Assembly: GCA_043809265.1 (NCBI GenBank)
Contig: JAZDDY010000042.1
Location: 1-13,314, forward strand
Origin: JAPLVS01 sp043809265
GTDB lineage: Archaea > Iainarchaeota > Iainarchaeia > Iainarchaeales > DTGL01
Reading direction: 5' to 3'
Length of the DNA: 13,314 nt
Positions 1-5,881 of the stretch are shown piece after piece. The position numbers and the translations under genes are program-made. Under the pieces are notes generated by a model, which saw only the letters and a program-made list of their open reading frames with translations, did not search any database and had not been told where the DNA came from. Within the stretch, counting starts at the first letter, position 1. Every line of letters begins with the position of its first letter.

Positions 1-167
1 ATCCCGAAGCCGTTGTGCGTGCCGTGACGGCCATGTACGGCAAGCCGGCGGAGGGGGCTACCGTTGTGGCCGATACCGTGGTGGACACGGGGCACCAGTG
101 GGCCAACGGCGAGCCTGATGAGGTTTTCCTCGAAGTGAAAAAGGAAATAGCAAAGGTCCTCAAATAA
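1..167 (+). CDS. C-terminal fragment of an unidentified protein (5' end outside window)
   Basis: An open frame runs from the left edge (first full codon at base 3) to a TAA at 165-167 and encodes the last 54 residues of a protein. The tail is a hydrophilic alpha/beta sequence that contains VVADTVVDTG followed by a Glu/Lys-rich terminal helix (EVKKEIAKVLK). Codon use (GCC, GTG, GAG, AAG rich) looks like real coding sequence. I do not recognise the family. The VVADTVVDTG stretch slightly resembles a phosphoribosyltransferase PRPP loop, but the Asp-Asp pair is not there and too little follows it, so I do not assign that. A TATA-like box follows directly at about 196-205, so transcription of the next gene probably starts independently. 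Confidence 0.7.
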   Translation, partial: PEAVVRAVTAMYGKPAEGATVVADTVVDTGHQWANGEPDEVFLEVKKEIAKVLK

Positions 168-195
168 GCGCTTTCAGCGGCCCACCCAATCCGAT

Positions 196-205
196 AAATA
201 TAATA
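196..205 (+). promoter_or_regulatory. TATA-like promoter box for the 240-1292 gene
   Basis: The A/T-only stretch AAATATAATA lies about 40 bases before the ATG at 240, with a GGTG ribosome-binding site at 229-232 (7-base spacer) in between. The spacing fits archaeal TBP-driven initiation with a short leader. It is identified by eye only. Confidence 0.5.
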
Positions 206-239
206 ATTCCTTTTTCCCTATTTGTTCTGGTGTTGTTTT

Positions 240-1292
240 ATGGTCGATATCGGGAATGTGATAAGGTTTTCGTTTTCATGGTATAAGGACAGGGAGTTTT
301 TGAAGTATGCCCTGATGTATTGGGGCGTGTTTTTGGTTTTCGGGACCGCGGTGCTTGCAATTGTATTTGCGCTGTTCGGCGGCTATTTGAGCGCTTTAAT
401 GGCAAATTCAGGCAACCTGCTTCCCTCAGTTATGGCTGATGCGACGAGCGGGGCCCTGCTTGGAAAAGTCCTGGGTTTTGCTGCTGCAATTTTCGTTCTT
501 TGCATTGTGTGGCTGCTTTGCTATATTTACATTGATGCGCTCATGATGCTGTTTGCCTTGAGGGCAAAAGGCTTTTCACACCCAAAATTCCATTTTTCAA
601 AGGTTTTCGGCCTTATCGGCCTCGGCATCCTGGCCGGACTGGCCGCAATGTTTTATTCTTTCGATGAAAAACTCAGGAAATGGCACTGGCTCAGCCTTGC
701 AGGCGTGGTTGTGTCGTTTGTTGTGCTCCTGGCTGGTGTGCTGTTTTTGCCATCTGCCGCCGGCACCGCCATTATGCTCGTGCTTTTGGGGCTGCTCCTG
801 CTTTTTGTCTGCTTTTTGGCTTACTTTTATTTTGTTTTTGTGAACAGCCTCAGGATGGCCGCAGGCATGGTGATTTTCCTGCAGGCAGAAAAAGGCATAG
901 TCGAATCGCTCAAGGAATCCTTCGGCCTCACAAAAGGCCACTTGATTGAAATCTTTGTGTGCAATCTTGTGGTTCCATTAATCATGGGGATTGCGGCCAT
1001 GATATTTGTCGGGATTTTTGCGGCAATCTTTGGCCTGGCGCTGTCGCCGTTCCTTCCGTCCATTTCATTGCCGGTGACACCAACAGCCGAAAGCAGTTTA
1101 TTCCCCGGCTTCAGGCAGGCAAGCACTTCGTTATCCACCGCGTTTTTTGTCAGCAACCAGATAGCGTCGTTCCTTTTCGCGCCGTTCTCACTGCTGGTCG
1201 CAGCTTTCATGGCAGTGGGCATCTATTCGGAGCTCCTTAATGACAAAAGCGCCCCCGCGGCCGGCGCCGCAGCGCCTTCGCCGCCAAAATGA
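240..1292 (+). CDS. Polytopic membrane protein, about 7 TM helices, Ala/Pro-rich tail
   Basis: This is a 350-residue integral membrane protein of unknown function. Hydrophobic segments lie near residues 26-50, 75-105, 121-139, 149-170, 174-202, 238-268 and 306-330. Residues 215-237 form an amphipathic stretch containing SLKESFGLTKGH. That resembles the cytoplasmic (S/W)-x-L-T-K-G element seen in the GPDPase-membrane-domain/DUF7847-type proteins of archaea and bacteria, so membership in that broad group is a weak inference. The protein ends in an Ala/Pro-rich tail (residues 336-350). The frame is open from a TTG at 222, but I chose ATG 240 because GGTG at 229-232 sits 7 bases before it. It is convergent with tRNA-Gly, whose 3' end is only 17 bases beyond the stop. 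Confidence 0.85.
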   Translation: MVDIGNVIRFSFSWYKDREFLKYALMYWGVFLVFGTAVLAIVFALFGGYLSALMANSGNLLPSVMADATSGALLGKVLGFAAAIFVLCIVWLLCYIYIDALMMLFALRAKGFSHPKFHFSKVFGLIGLGILAGLAAMFYSFDEKLRKWHWLSLAGVVVSFVVLLAGVLFLPSAAGTAIMLVLLGLLLLFVCFLAYFYFVFVNSLRMAAGMVIFLQAEKGIVESLKESFGLTKGHLIEIFVCNLVVPLIMGIAAMIFVGIFAAIFGLALSPFLPSISLPVTPTAESSLFPGFRQASTSLSTAFFVSNQIASFLFAPFSLLVAAFMAVGIYSELLNDKSAPAAGAAAPSPPK

Positions 1293-1309
1293 ATTTGAGA
1301 AAAGCAGAG

Positions 1310-1380
1310 TGCGGCTGCCGAGATTCGAACTCGAGTCACTGCCTTGGCAAGGCAGAATTCTACCACTGAACTACAGCCGC
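1310..1380 (-). tRNA. tRNA-Gly (anticodon GCC)
   Basis: The minus strand folds into a full cloverleaf of 71 bases. The acceptor stem pairs GCGGCTG with CAGCCGC, with discriminator A. The anticodon stem is CTGCC/GGCAG around the loop TTGCCAA (anticodon GCC). The T arm has the expected TTCGAAT loop. The bases after the discriminator read CTC, so CCA is not encoded and must be added by the CCA-adding enzyme. No intron is visible. A TATA-like TTTAAA lies upstream at 1411-1418. Confidence 0.95.
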
Positions 1381-1410
1381 TTCTTCCCATAAGAATTCTG
1401 CACGGTTACC

Positions 1411-1418
1411 TTTAAATT
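1411..1418 (-). promoter_or_regulatory. TATA-like box upstream of tRNA-Gly
   Basis: On the minus strand the sequence reads AATTTAAA, about 31-38 bases before the first base of tRNA-Gly. This is a plausible archaeal promoter for the tRNA. Readthrough from the methyltransferase gene, whose stop lies at 1434-1436 and has no T-run after it, is the alternative. Confidence 0.45.
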
Positions 1419-1433
1419 GGTTAGTGGCTGGCT

Positions 1434-2150
1434 TTATTTTTTGAAGCCTGAAAAAACACTCCACCCTAGTTTCTTGTCAATTGTTTTTTCCTTCAGGCCA
1501 GTAAAACCGGCTTTTTTCATCAATTCAAGCCATTTTTTGCCTGAAATGCAGAGCTCTCTTTCCTTCCTGTAAACCTTAAGCATGGCCTCGATTTCAAGCC
1601 CTGCCGCAAAAGGCCCGGCATATTTCAGTGCGTTTTCGCTTGCATAACTCCACCGCCCGAGAATGTGCTTCAGCCTTTTGGGATTGTCAACTCCGCCTTC
1701 AACATCCACAAGCACCTCGCCGATAATCACTTTGCCGCCTTTTTTCAATACCCTGTAAATTTCCTTTAGGGCGACCAGTTTTTCTTTGTCATCCAGGTGA
1801 TGCAATGTGAGTGAGGAAACCGCAAAGTCGAAATAATTGCCTTCAAAACCGAGCTTTTTTGCATTCGCTTTTTTCAGCACAAAGTCGGCGCCAAGCCCTT
1901 TGGTGTTTTTCCTGCATTTTTTGAGCATTTCTTCGGATATGTCGACGCCGAAGATTTTTGGCTTGTGCTTTTTGTAAATGCTGGTTGCCGAAAAGCCGGT
2001 GCCTATGCCGACATCAAGCACCCTCGAGTTTTTGTCTGCCTTTATCCCTTTGACTACTTCATTGACAAGGCGCCGGTATTGCGGCAGCATCGGCACATAA
2101 GTGTCGTATTTTTTTGCCAGCTCATTGTAGTATTTTTTTGCTTCGCTCAT
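1434..2150 (-). CDS. Class I SAM-dependent methyltransferase (Methyltransf_11 type)
   Basis: This 238-residue protein transfers a methyl group from S-adenosylmethionine to an unknown substrate. The Rossmann-fold motifs are clear. Motif I VLDVGIGTG is at residues 44-52, and the acidic residue that binds the ribose hydroxyls (D70 in IFGVDISEEML) ends strand 2. A YFDFAVSSLTLHHL segment at 107-119 follows, then LKKGGKVIIGE (135-145) before strand 5. The length suits a small UbiE/Methyltransf_11 family enzyme. The C-terminal 90 residues contain the substrate part and no motif that I can name. The frame stays open upstream to 2240, but that extension would run through tRNA-Val, so ATG 2150 (MSEAKKYY) is the start. 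The gene begins only 22 bases after the tRNA-Val 3' end without an intervening T-run, so it may be co-transcribed with the tRNA. Confidence 0.9.
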   Translation of the reverse strand: MSEAKKYYNELAKKYDTYVPMLPQYRRLVNEVVKGIKADKNSRVLDVGIGTGFSATSIYKKHKPKIFGVDISEEMLKKCRKNTKGLGADFVLKKANAKKLGFEGNYFDFAVSSLTLHHLDDKEKLVALKEIYRVLKKGGKVIIGEVLVDVEGGVDNPKRLKHILGRWSYASENALKYAGPFAAGLEIEAMLKVYRKERELCISGKKWLELMKKAGFTGLKEKTIDKKLGWSVFSGFKK

Positions 2151-2172
2151 TCGATTCCCGCCGGATTTGCAG

Positions 2173-2244
2173 TGGGCCTGGGCGGAATCGGACCGCCGGT
2201 TTCCACCTTGTAAGGGTGGCGTCATACCATTAGACCACAAGCCC
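2173..2244 (-). tRNA. tRNA-Val (anticodon TAC)
   Basis: The minus strand forms a 72-base cloverleaf. The acceptor stem pairs GGGCTTG with CAGGCCC (with one T-G wobble) and is followed by discriminator A. The anticodon stem is CCACC/GGTGG around CTTACAA (anticodon TAC). The T arm has the expected TCCGATT loop. CCA is not encoded (the next bases are CTG). A TATA-like box lies at 2270-2277, about 26 bases before the first base, which predicts initiation at or next to the mature 5' end. The methyltransferase gene starts 22 bases downstream. Confidence 0.95.
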
Positions 2245-2269
2245 GCTCACTAACTTTTCCAAAAAAATG

Positions 2270-2277
2270 TTTAAAAG
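2270..2277 (-). promoter_or_regulatory. TATA box of tRNA-Val
   Basis: The minus strand reads CTTTTAAA, placed about 26-33 bases before the tRNA 5' end, which is the canonical archaeal spacing. It is back to back with the TATA box of the Yip1-like gene (2310-2317), giving a compact divergent promoter region of about 100 bases. Confidence 0.6.
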
Positions 2278-2309
2278 GGCACTCATTTGCCTTGGTTTCT
2301 GCGGAAAGA

Positions 2310-2317
2310 TTAAATAT
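2310..2317 (+). promoter_or_regulatory. TATA box of the Yip1-like gene
   Basis: TTAAATAT is preceded by a purine-rich GAAAGA that could serve as a BRE. The ATG at 2349 is about 35 bases from the centre of the box, leaving a leader of only a few bases plus the GGTGAT ribosome-binding site at 2340-2345. Confidence 0.6.
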
Positions 2318-2348
2318 GCGGGCTGCGTATTTTGTGCAGGGTGATCTG

Positions 2349-3005
2349 ATGTTTTTCAACGACTGGCTGGACATTTTGCTTTTCAGGAAAAAACCAGCGC
2401 AATTGGTTGCGGAAAAGCCGGCGCTTGGAAAGGCGCTAGCGCTCTTCATTGCGGTTTTCGTGAGTTCAGGGGCTGTTCAGCTTGCTGCAATTTACCTTTC
2501 CCCTGAATTTTCCAGCTTATTTGAAACATTCAAAAGCGGGTTCAATTTTGACATAAAAGCCCTGTTGCCGTTGTTCTTTGCCTTGGGCCTTGCTTTCGCG
2601 CTGGTTTATCCGTGCCTTTTGCATTTTTTTGCAAAAATAGTTGGCGGCAAAGGCGAGTTGCGCCGGACGCTTGCCGTGCTTTTTTCCGTAAATGTGGCTT
2701 TCCTTGGCACTGTGACAATGGCTTCCTCTGTTCTTTTCCTGCTTTGGGCGTTGGTTCCGAGCGCCGCCCCGGTTTATGACATTTGGAACATGGTTGCGCA
2801 GCTGGCCGGCTTCTATGAGCTTGCCTGGATTGTGCTGGTGCTAAAGGAACTGTATTCGTTCAGCCTTGGCCGGGCGATTGTGGTGGCAGTCGGAATTCCG
2901 ATAATTTTGGTTCTAATATTGGTGGTTTTCAGCGTCTTTGCATGGCTTTGGCTGCTTTCCATTGACCCAAATGTTTCGGCCGGGATGTTTTCCCTTTTGC
3001 GGTGA
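2349..3005 (+). CDS. Yip1-like integral membrane protein
   Basis: This 218-residue protein has five hydrophobic segments, near residues 27-50, 70-97, 107-136, 146-166 and 176-204. It begins with the short cytoplasmic motif WLDILLFRKKPAQLV, after which the first TM starts. That N-terminus (a W/F-x-DILLxPxxxF-like opening) and the five-helix layout resemble archaeal and bacterial proteins of the Yip1 family, which have unknown roles. The assignment is by pattern only. The start is ATG 2349, because GGTGAT at 2340-2345 stands 3 bases before it; the longer open frame from 2292 would include the TATA box. The stop codon (3003-3005) sits inside the left arm of an intrinsic terminator hairpin. Confidence 0.85.
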   Translation: MFFNDWLDILLFRKKPAQLVAEKPALGKALALFIAVFVSSGAVQLAAIYLSPEFSSLFETFKSGFNFDIKALLPLFFALGLAFALVYPCLLHFFAKIVGGKGELRRTLAVLFSVNVAFLGTVTMASSVLFLLWALVPSAAPVYDIWNMVAQLAGFYELAWIVLVLKELYSFSLGRAIVVAVGIPIILVLILVVFSVFAWLWLLSIDPNVSAGMFSLLR

Positions 3006-3035
3006 AGGCAGACCCTTCACTTTTTCCTTTTTTTT
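3002..3035 (+). terminator. Hairpin plus T-tract terminator after the Yip1-like gene
   Basis: GTGAAGG (3002-3008) pairs perfectly with CCTTCAC (3014-3020) around a 5-base loop. The tract TTTTTCC plus eight T follows at once (3021-3035). The TGA stop of the gene is in the left arm. Archaeal termination is known to need mainly the T-tract, so the well-formed stem is a notable addition. Confidence 0.75.
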
Positions 3036-3073
3036 ATCCTGCCCTTTTCCCCTTCGGCAAGGCCACAGAAACC

Positions 3074-3081
3074 TTTAAATA
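3074..3081 (+). promoter_or_regulatory. TATA box of the small two-TM protein gene
   Basis: TTTAAATA lies about 40 bases before the ribosome-binding site GGTGAT (3117-3122), predicting a transcript start near 3104 and a short leader. Confidence 0.55.
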
Positions 3082-3126
3082 CTCCTTTTGCCTATTAGTA
3101 GTGTTAACTGTTCGACGGTGATCTGG

Positions 3127-3570
3127 TTGAAAATGGATATGTTGTCTGTTATAGGTGGGAAGAATTTCCAGTTGCCGAAGCTTATCGGCGCATTCCTTGT
3201 TTTCGGCGCGGTTTTGATGCTTTTGCAGGGCGTTGCCCAGATGTTCGACGCCTGGGATTCGTTGAAGGCATACCCCAAGTGTGTCGGGGTGGCGGATGAC
3301 CTTGGCCTGGCCAATGATTCAGGGCAGGCAATGTACAAGGAATGCAGGGAAATTCTCTACAGGAAAACAGGCGTCCAGCTCCTCGCAGGCCAGATAGAGA
3401 TAACCGGAAGGCAGTTCTGGATGGCATTGATTTCGCCGGTGGCAGGCCTTTTCCTTTGGTCTATAGTCTTCTTTTTGGGGATAATGCTCTACAACACAGG
3501 CAAAATATTCATTCCGGTGCAAAGCACAATCCGGGAACCGCAGAAAAAAAAGAAAATAGGGGCAAAATAA
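3127..3570 (+). CDS. Small membrane protein with two TM helices and a Cys-containing loop
   Basis: The product is a 147-residue protein of unknown family. Counting from ATG 3133, the first TM helix covers about residues 16-38. A loop of about 60 residues follows with two cysteines (YPKC and YKEC) that could form a disulfide if the loop is outside. The second TM is near residues 97-120, and the tail is lysine-rich (QKKKKIGAK). TTG 3127 is preferred because GGTGATCTG (3117-3125) leaves a 4-base spacer after GGTGAT, the same spacing class as the Yip1-like gene and dnaG. ATG 3133 (10-base spacer) is the alternative. The gene has its own TATA box and a strong terminator, so it appears to be a single-gene transcript. 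It is convergent with dnaG. Confidence 0.8.
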   Translation: MKMDMLSVIGGKNFQLPKLIGAFLVFGAVLMLLQGVAQMFDAWDSLKAYPKCVGVADDLGLANDSGQAMYKECREILYRKTGVQLLAGQIEITGRQFWMALISPVAGLFLWSIVFFLGIMLYNTGKIFIPVQSTIREPQKKKKIGAK

Positions 3571-3592
3571 GCCCCCCTTATTTTATTTTTTT
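3544..3592. terminator. Bidirectional hairpin terminator between convergent genes
   Basis: GGGGC (3559-3563) pairs with GCCCC (3571-3575) around a 7-base loop that contains the TAA stop of the plus-strand gene. On the plus strand the stem is followed by a T-rich tract up to 3592. On the minus strand the same stem is followed by TATTTTC and eight T (complement of 3544-3558). The element can thus end the small membrane protein transcript and also the dnaG transcript, whose stop is near 3603. Confidence 0.7.
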
Positions 3593-3602
3593 AACTGTTT
3601 CT

Positions 3603-5018
3603 TTATTGTATTATTATTGTTTTTGTTTTCGCCGACCCCTCTATTTTTCCCTCTTTTGCAGCGACAAGGGTTGAAAGACCGTTTTCTTCGGCCGCATCAA
3701 GGAGCCTTTTTGTGATGATGCCGTCAAGCACCACTGTTTTTGCGCCCTTGTGTTTTTTCATTGTTTTCAATAAGTCGCGGACGCTCACTTCCTCAAGTTC
3801 CTTCATGCTGTCGTCGAAGATTTTTGCCTTCAGGGTTCCCTTCAGCGAATCCATTGCAGGCTTGAACTGTTCGATTTCCTGCGCGCTTGGCCCGATTTTC
3901 GCAGGCTTTGCAACGAATTTCGGCTGCACTTCTTCGGCAAATGGTTCGACCGCCTCAAGCGGCGCTTCCATCGCCTTTGGCTGTGCTGCAAAAGGCCTTG
4001 GCGCAAATCTCGGGGCGTGCTGGAACGGCCTTGCCCCGAACCTTTGTTCGCGCTTGAATGGTTCGGCCCTGCGCTCGCCGAACGGCTGTGGCGCAAATGG
4101 CCTTGCCTGCCCTTCCACGGGCTGAATTGCCTGTGTCGGCTGCGGAGTGAAAGGCCTTGGGAAGTGCGAGCTTCTGTCGAAGCTGCCCTCCCTTTTCTCC
4201 ATTTCCTCTGACAGCGGCACCTTGTGCCTTAATGCCATTATTATTTCTTTTCTTGCAAGCTCTTCCACTTCTTTTCCGTCAGGCGCCTTTGCGACAAAGT
4301 CGACATCAGTAAGCGATGCGAGTTTCCTCAAATTGAGTTCGCCGCCCCTATCGCCGTCAATGAACATTGTGAGGGATTTCTTTTTGCCCAATTCCACTAT
4401 GGTCGGGCTGATTTTGGAGCCGTCCATGCCGATGACGTTTTTTATGCTGTTTTTCAGCAGGTTCAATACGTCGGCTCTTCCCTCGACAACTATGACAGAA
4501 TCAGAGCTTTCCACTGCCGGCCCTGCCGGAAGCTTGTCCGGGCCGTAAGGGCAGATTTCGCTTACCCTCACGCGTTCCCTTACCATTTGGGCTATTTCTT
4601 CGCTTTCAGGCAATTGTTCCCTCATAAGTCTTTCAAGGAGGGATTGCGCCCTGTTGACGATTTCCTCCCTTTTCTGGGTTCTTGTGTCTGTTATTTCCTT
4701 TATCTGCAGGGATGCCTTGCATGGCCCGACCTTGTCGACTGTTTCGATTGCAGCCGCAAGGATGCTTGTTTCGACCATGTCCATCGAGCTTGGCACCACG
4801 ATTTTTCCAGTGGTTGTGCCGTTGATTGCAGTGTGGGAAATGAGGATGCGGCCGATTTTGCCGTTTTTCTGCAGTTCCCTTAAGTCCAATTCTTCGCCGA
4901 GCAGTCCTTCGCTCTGGCCGAAGATTGCGCCTATTATGTCGTGCTTGTCCACGATTCCGTCTATCTTGAATGTCGCAGTTATTTCGTATTTCACCGCGTT
5001 AATGTATGTTTTTGCCAT
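3603..5018 (-). CDS. dnaG: Archaeal DnaG-like primase / exosome-associated TOPRIM protein
   Basis: This is a 471-residue archaeal-type DnaG. In archaea this protein is known both as a primase-like enzyme and as a subunit associated with the RNA exosome. The conserved N-terminal domain covers residues 1-165. The TOPRIM domain starts at residue 174 (VIVVEGRADV, catalytic-type Glu179) and carries the DGD metal-binding motif at 221-223 (MFIDGDRGG). The conserved archaeal C-terminal block with VVLDGIITKRLLDAA is at 429-443. Between about residues 280 and 385 lies a Pro/Phe/Arg/Gln-rich, probably disordered linker with recurring RPF-type units (FPRPF, ARPFAP, ARPFQ, APRPF). ATG 5018 is preceded by a strong ribosome-binding site, GGAGTGAT. 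The gene lies 31 bases downstream of the DUF167 gene and is probably in the same transcript. Confidence 0.96.
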   Translation of the reverse strand: MAKTYINAVKYEITATFKIDGIVDKHDIIGAIFGQSEGLLGEELDLRELQKNGKIGRILISHTAINGTTTGKIVVPSSMDMVETSILAAAIETVDKVGPCKASLQIKEITDTRTQKREEIVNRAQSLLERLMREQLPESEEIAQMVRERVRVSEICPYGPDKLPAGPAVESSDSVIVVEGRADVLNLLKNSIKNVIGMDGSKISPTIVELGKKKSLTMFIDGDRGGELNLRKLASLTDVDFVAKAPDGKEVEELARKEIIMALRHKVPLSEEMEKREGSFDRSSHFPRPFTPQPTQAIQPVEGQARPFAPQPFGERRAEPFKREQRFGARPFQHAPRFAPRPFAAQPKAMEAPLEAVEPFAEEVQPKFVAKPAKIGPSAQEIEQFKPAMDSLKGTLKAKIFDDSMKELEEVSVRDLLKTMKKHKGAKTVVLDGIITKRLLDAAEENGLSTLVAAKEGKIEGSAKTKTIIIQ

Positions 5019-5049
5019 TTAATCACTCCTTTGTGTTTGGCTTAAAGAA

Positions 5050-5337
5050 TCAGGCTGATTTTTCAAGAACCCGGAGCATTTCTTCTTTGGAGGCCTGCAC
5101 TTCGACTGTTTTAGTCCTCGAATGCTGGCCTGAGATGATTTTTGTTTTTTTTCCGAAGATTTTTCCGAGTTCTTTTTCTATTTCCGCGTTCGCTTTTCCC
5201 TTTTCAGGGGGCTCGCTCACAGACACCGACAAAGAGCCGGTCCATGGGTCGAAACCTTTTAGTCCAAACTTTTTTGAGTTTGGGGAAACGCGGATTTTAA
5301 GTGTTACTCCGTTTCTGGTTTCCCTTAAAGTGATCAT
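5050..5337 (-). CDS. DUF167 (YggU-like) family protein
   Basis: A 95-residue protein of the DUF167/YggU family, a small alpha/beta fold that is widespread but of unknown function. The family signatures are visible: an early IRVSPNSKK strand, SVSVSEPPEKGKANAEI in the middle with the characteristic PPxxGKAN, and KIISGQHSRTKTVEV near the end (the ISGxxSRxK element). The start is ATG 5337, preceded by AGGTTG; a TTG one codon earlier is the alternative. The TATA box (5364-5375) implies a leader of only a few bases. It is the first gene of a likely two-gene transcript with dnaG. Confidence 0.93.
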   Translation of the reverse strand: MITLRETRNGVTLKIRVSPNSKKFGLKGFDPWTGSLSVSVSEPPEKGKANAEIEKELGKIFGKKTKIISGQHSRTKTVEVQASKEEMLRVLEKSA

Positions 5338-5363
5338 CAACCTAACGATCGCCCAATTCTTTG

Positions 5364-5375
5364 CTTATATAAATA
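5364..5375 (-). promoter_or_regulatory. TATA box of the DUF167-dnaG transcript
   Basis: The minus strand reads TATTTATATAAG, centred about 32 bases before the ATG at 5337. It is one of the best TATA matches in the window. Transcription would start close to the first codon. Confidence 0.65.
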
Positions 5376-5424
5376 ATTCTTTTTCCCTAAGGGTTTTTAT
5401 ACTGTGTTTTTAGATGCGGTCAGG

Positions 5425-5432
5425 TTTTTAAG
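5425..5432 (+). promoter_or_regulatory. TATA-like box of hjc, leaderless arrangement
   Basis: TTTTTAAG is centred about 28 bases before the hjc ATG (5457). There is no purine-rich ribosome-binding site between them (the sequence is pyrimidine-rich). The spacing predicts an mRNA that begins at or next to the start codon. Confidence 0.5.
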
Positions 5433-5456
5433 CAGTTTCCCTGACTTTTCTTCCTT

Positions 5457-5873
5457 ATGGCCCATTACAGGAAAGGAGCGGATGCCGAGCGCGAACTCAT
5501 TCACATGCTGTTCTGCAAGGGATTCAGCGTGGTCCGCGTGGCAGGTTCAGGAGTTACATCCCTGCCCTGCCCCGACTGCATTGCCTTGTCCAAGCGCAAA
5601 AAAATGGCTTTTGAGTGCAAGGCCTGGAGCGGCAATTATTTGAACCTGCCAAGGCAGCAGATGGAAGAGCAGGTTTCATGGGCCGACACCGCGGGAATCG
5701 AAATGTATGTGGCTTGGAAGATTCCAAGGCAGGGCTGGAGTTTCATTGACCCGAAGCATTTCAGGAAAAACCCCAAAAATTACGCTATTTCCCTCAAGGA
5801 AGCGCTTTCCAAAGGCGTTCCCTTTTCTGTCCTCATAGGCGAACAGGAGCAATTAAAGCCGAAAAAAGCCTGA
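5457..5873 (+). CDS. hjc: Holliday junction resolvase Hjc
   Basis: A 138-residue archaeal Hjc, the nuclease that cuts four-way DNA junctions during recombination and fork repair. It has the family N-terminus YRKGADAERELI (Glu11 in the metal site), then VVRVAGSG (27-32, with Ser31). PD (Asp40) and FECK (Glu53, Lys55) complete the PD-(D/E)xK nuclease core. The length is slightly above the usual 120-130 residues because of a basic C-terminal tail. Three cysteines cluster around the active site (38, 41 and 54), which is unusual to my eye. No ribosome-binding site is present and a TATA box sits 28 bases upstream, so translation is probably leaderless. The stop overlaps a T8 tract, and the next gene converges 7 bases away. 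Confidence 0.96.
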   Translation: MAHYRKGADAERELIHMLFCKGFSVVRVAGSGVTSLPCPDCIALSKRKKMAFECKAWSGNYLNLPRQQMEEQVSWADTAGIEMYVAWKIPRQGWSFIDPKHFRKNPKNYAISLKEALSKGVPFSVLIGEQEQLKPKKA

Positions 5874-5881
5874 TTTTTTTT
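5874..5881 (+). terminator. T8 tract terminator of hjc
   Basis: Eight consecutive T directly follow the hjc stop codon. There is no good hairpin before them, which fits the ordinary archaeal T-tract terminator. The tract overlaps the stop codon of the convergent minus-strand gene. Confidence 0.5.

Noticed and set aside
1..167. Phosphoribosyltransferase C-terminus suggested by VVADTVVDTG.
   Set aside because: The Asp-Asp pair of the PRPP motif is missing and only a short tail follows; too little sequence is visible.
2151..2240. N-terminal extension of the methyltransferase frame up to 2240.
   Set aside because: It would run through most of tRNA-Val. The ATG at 2150 gives a normal family N-terminus.
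3712..4548. Long plus-strand open frames opposite dnaG.
   Set aside because: They are rich in Ser, Phe and Cys as expected from the complement of a coding frame, and the minus strand encodes a clear DnaG.
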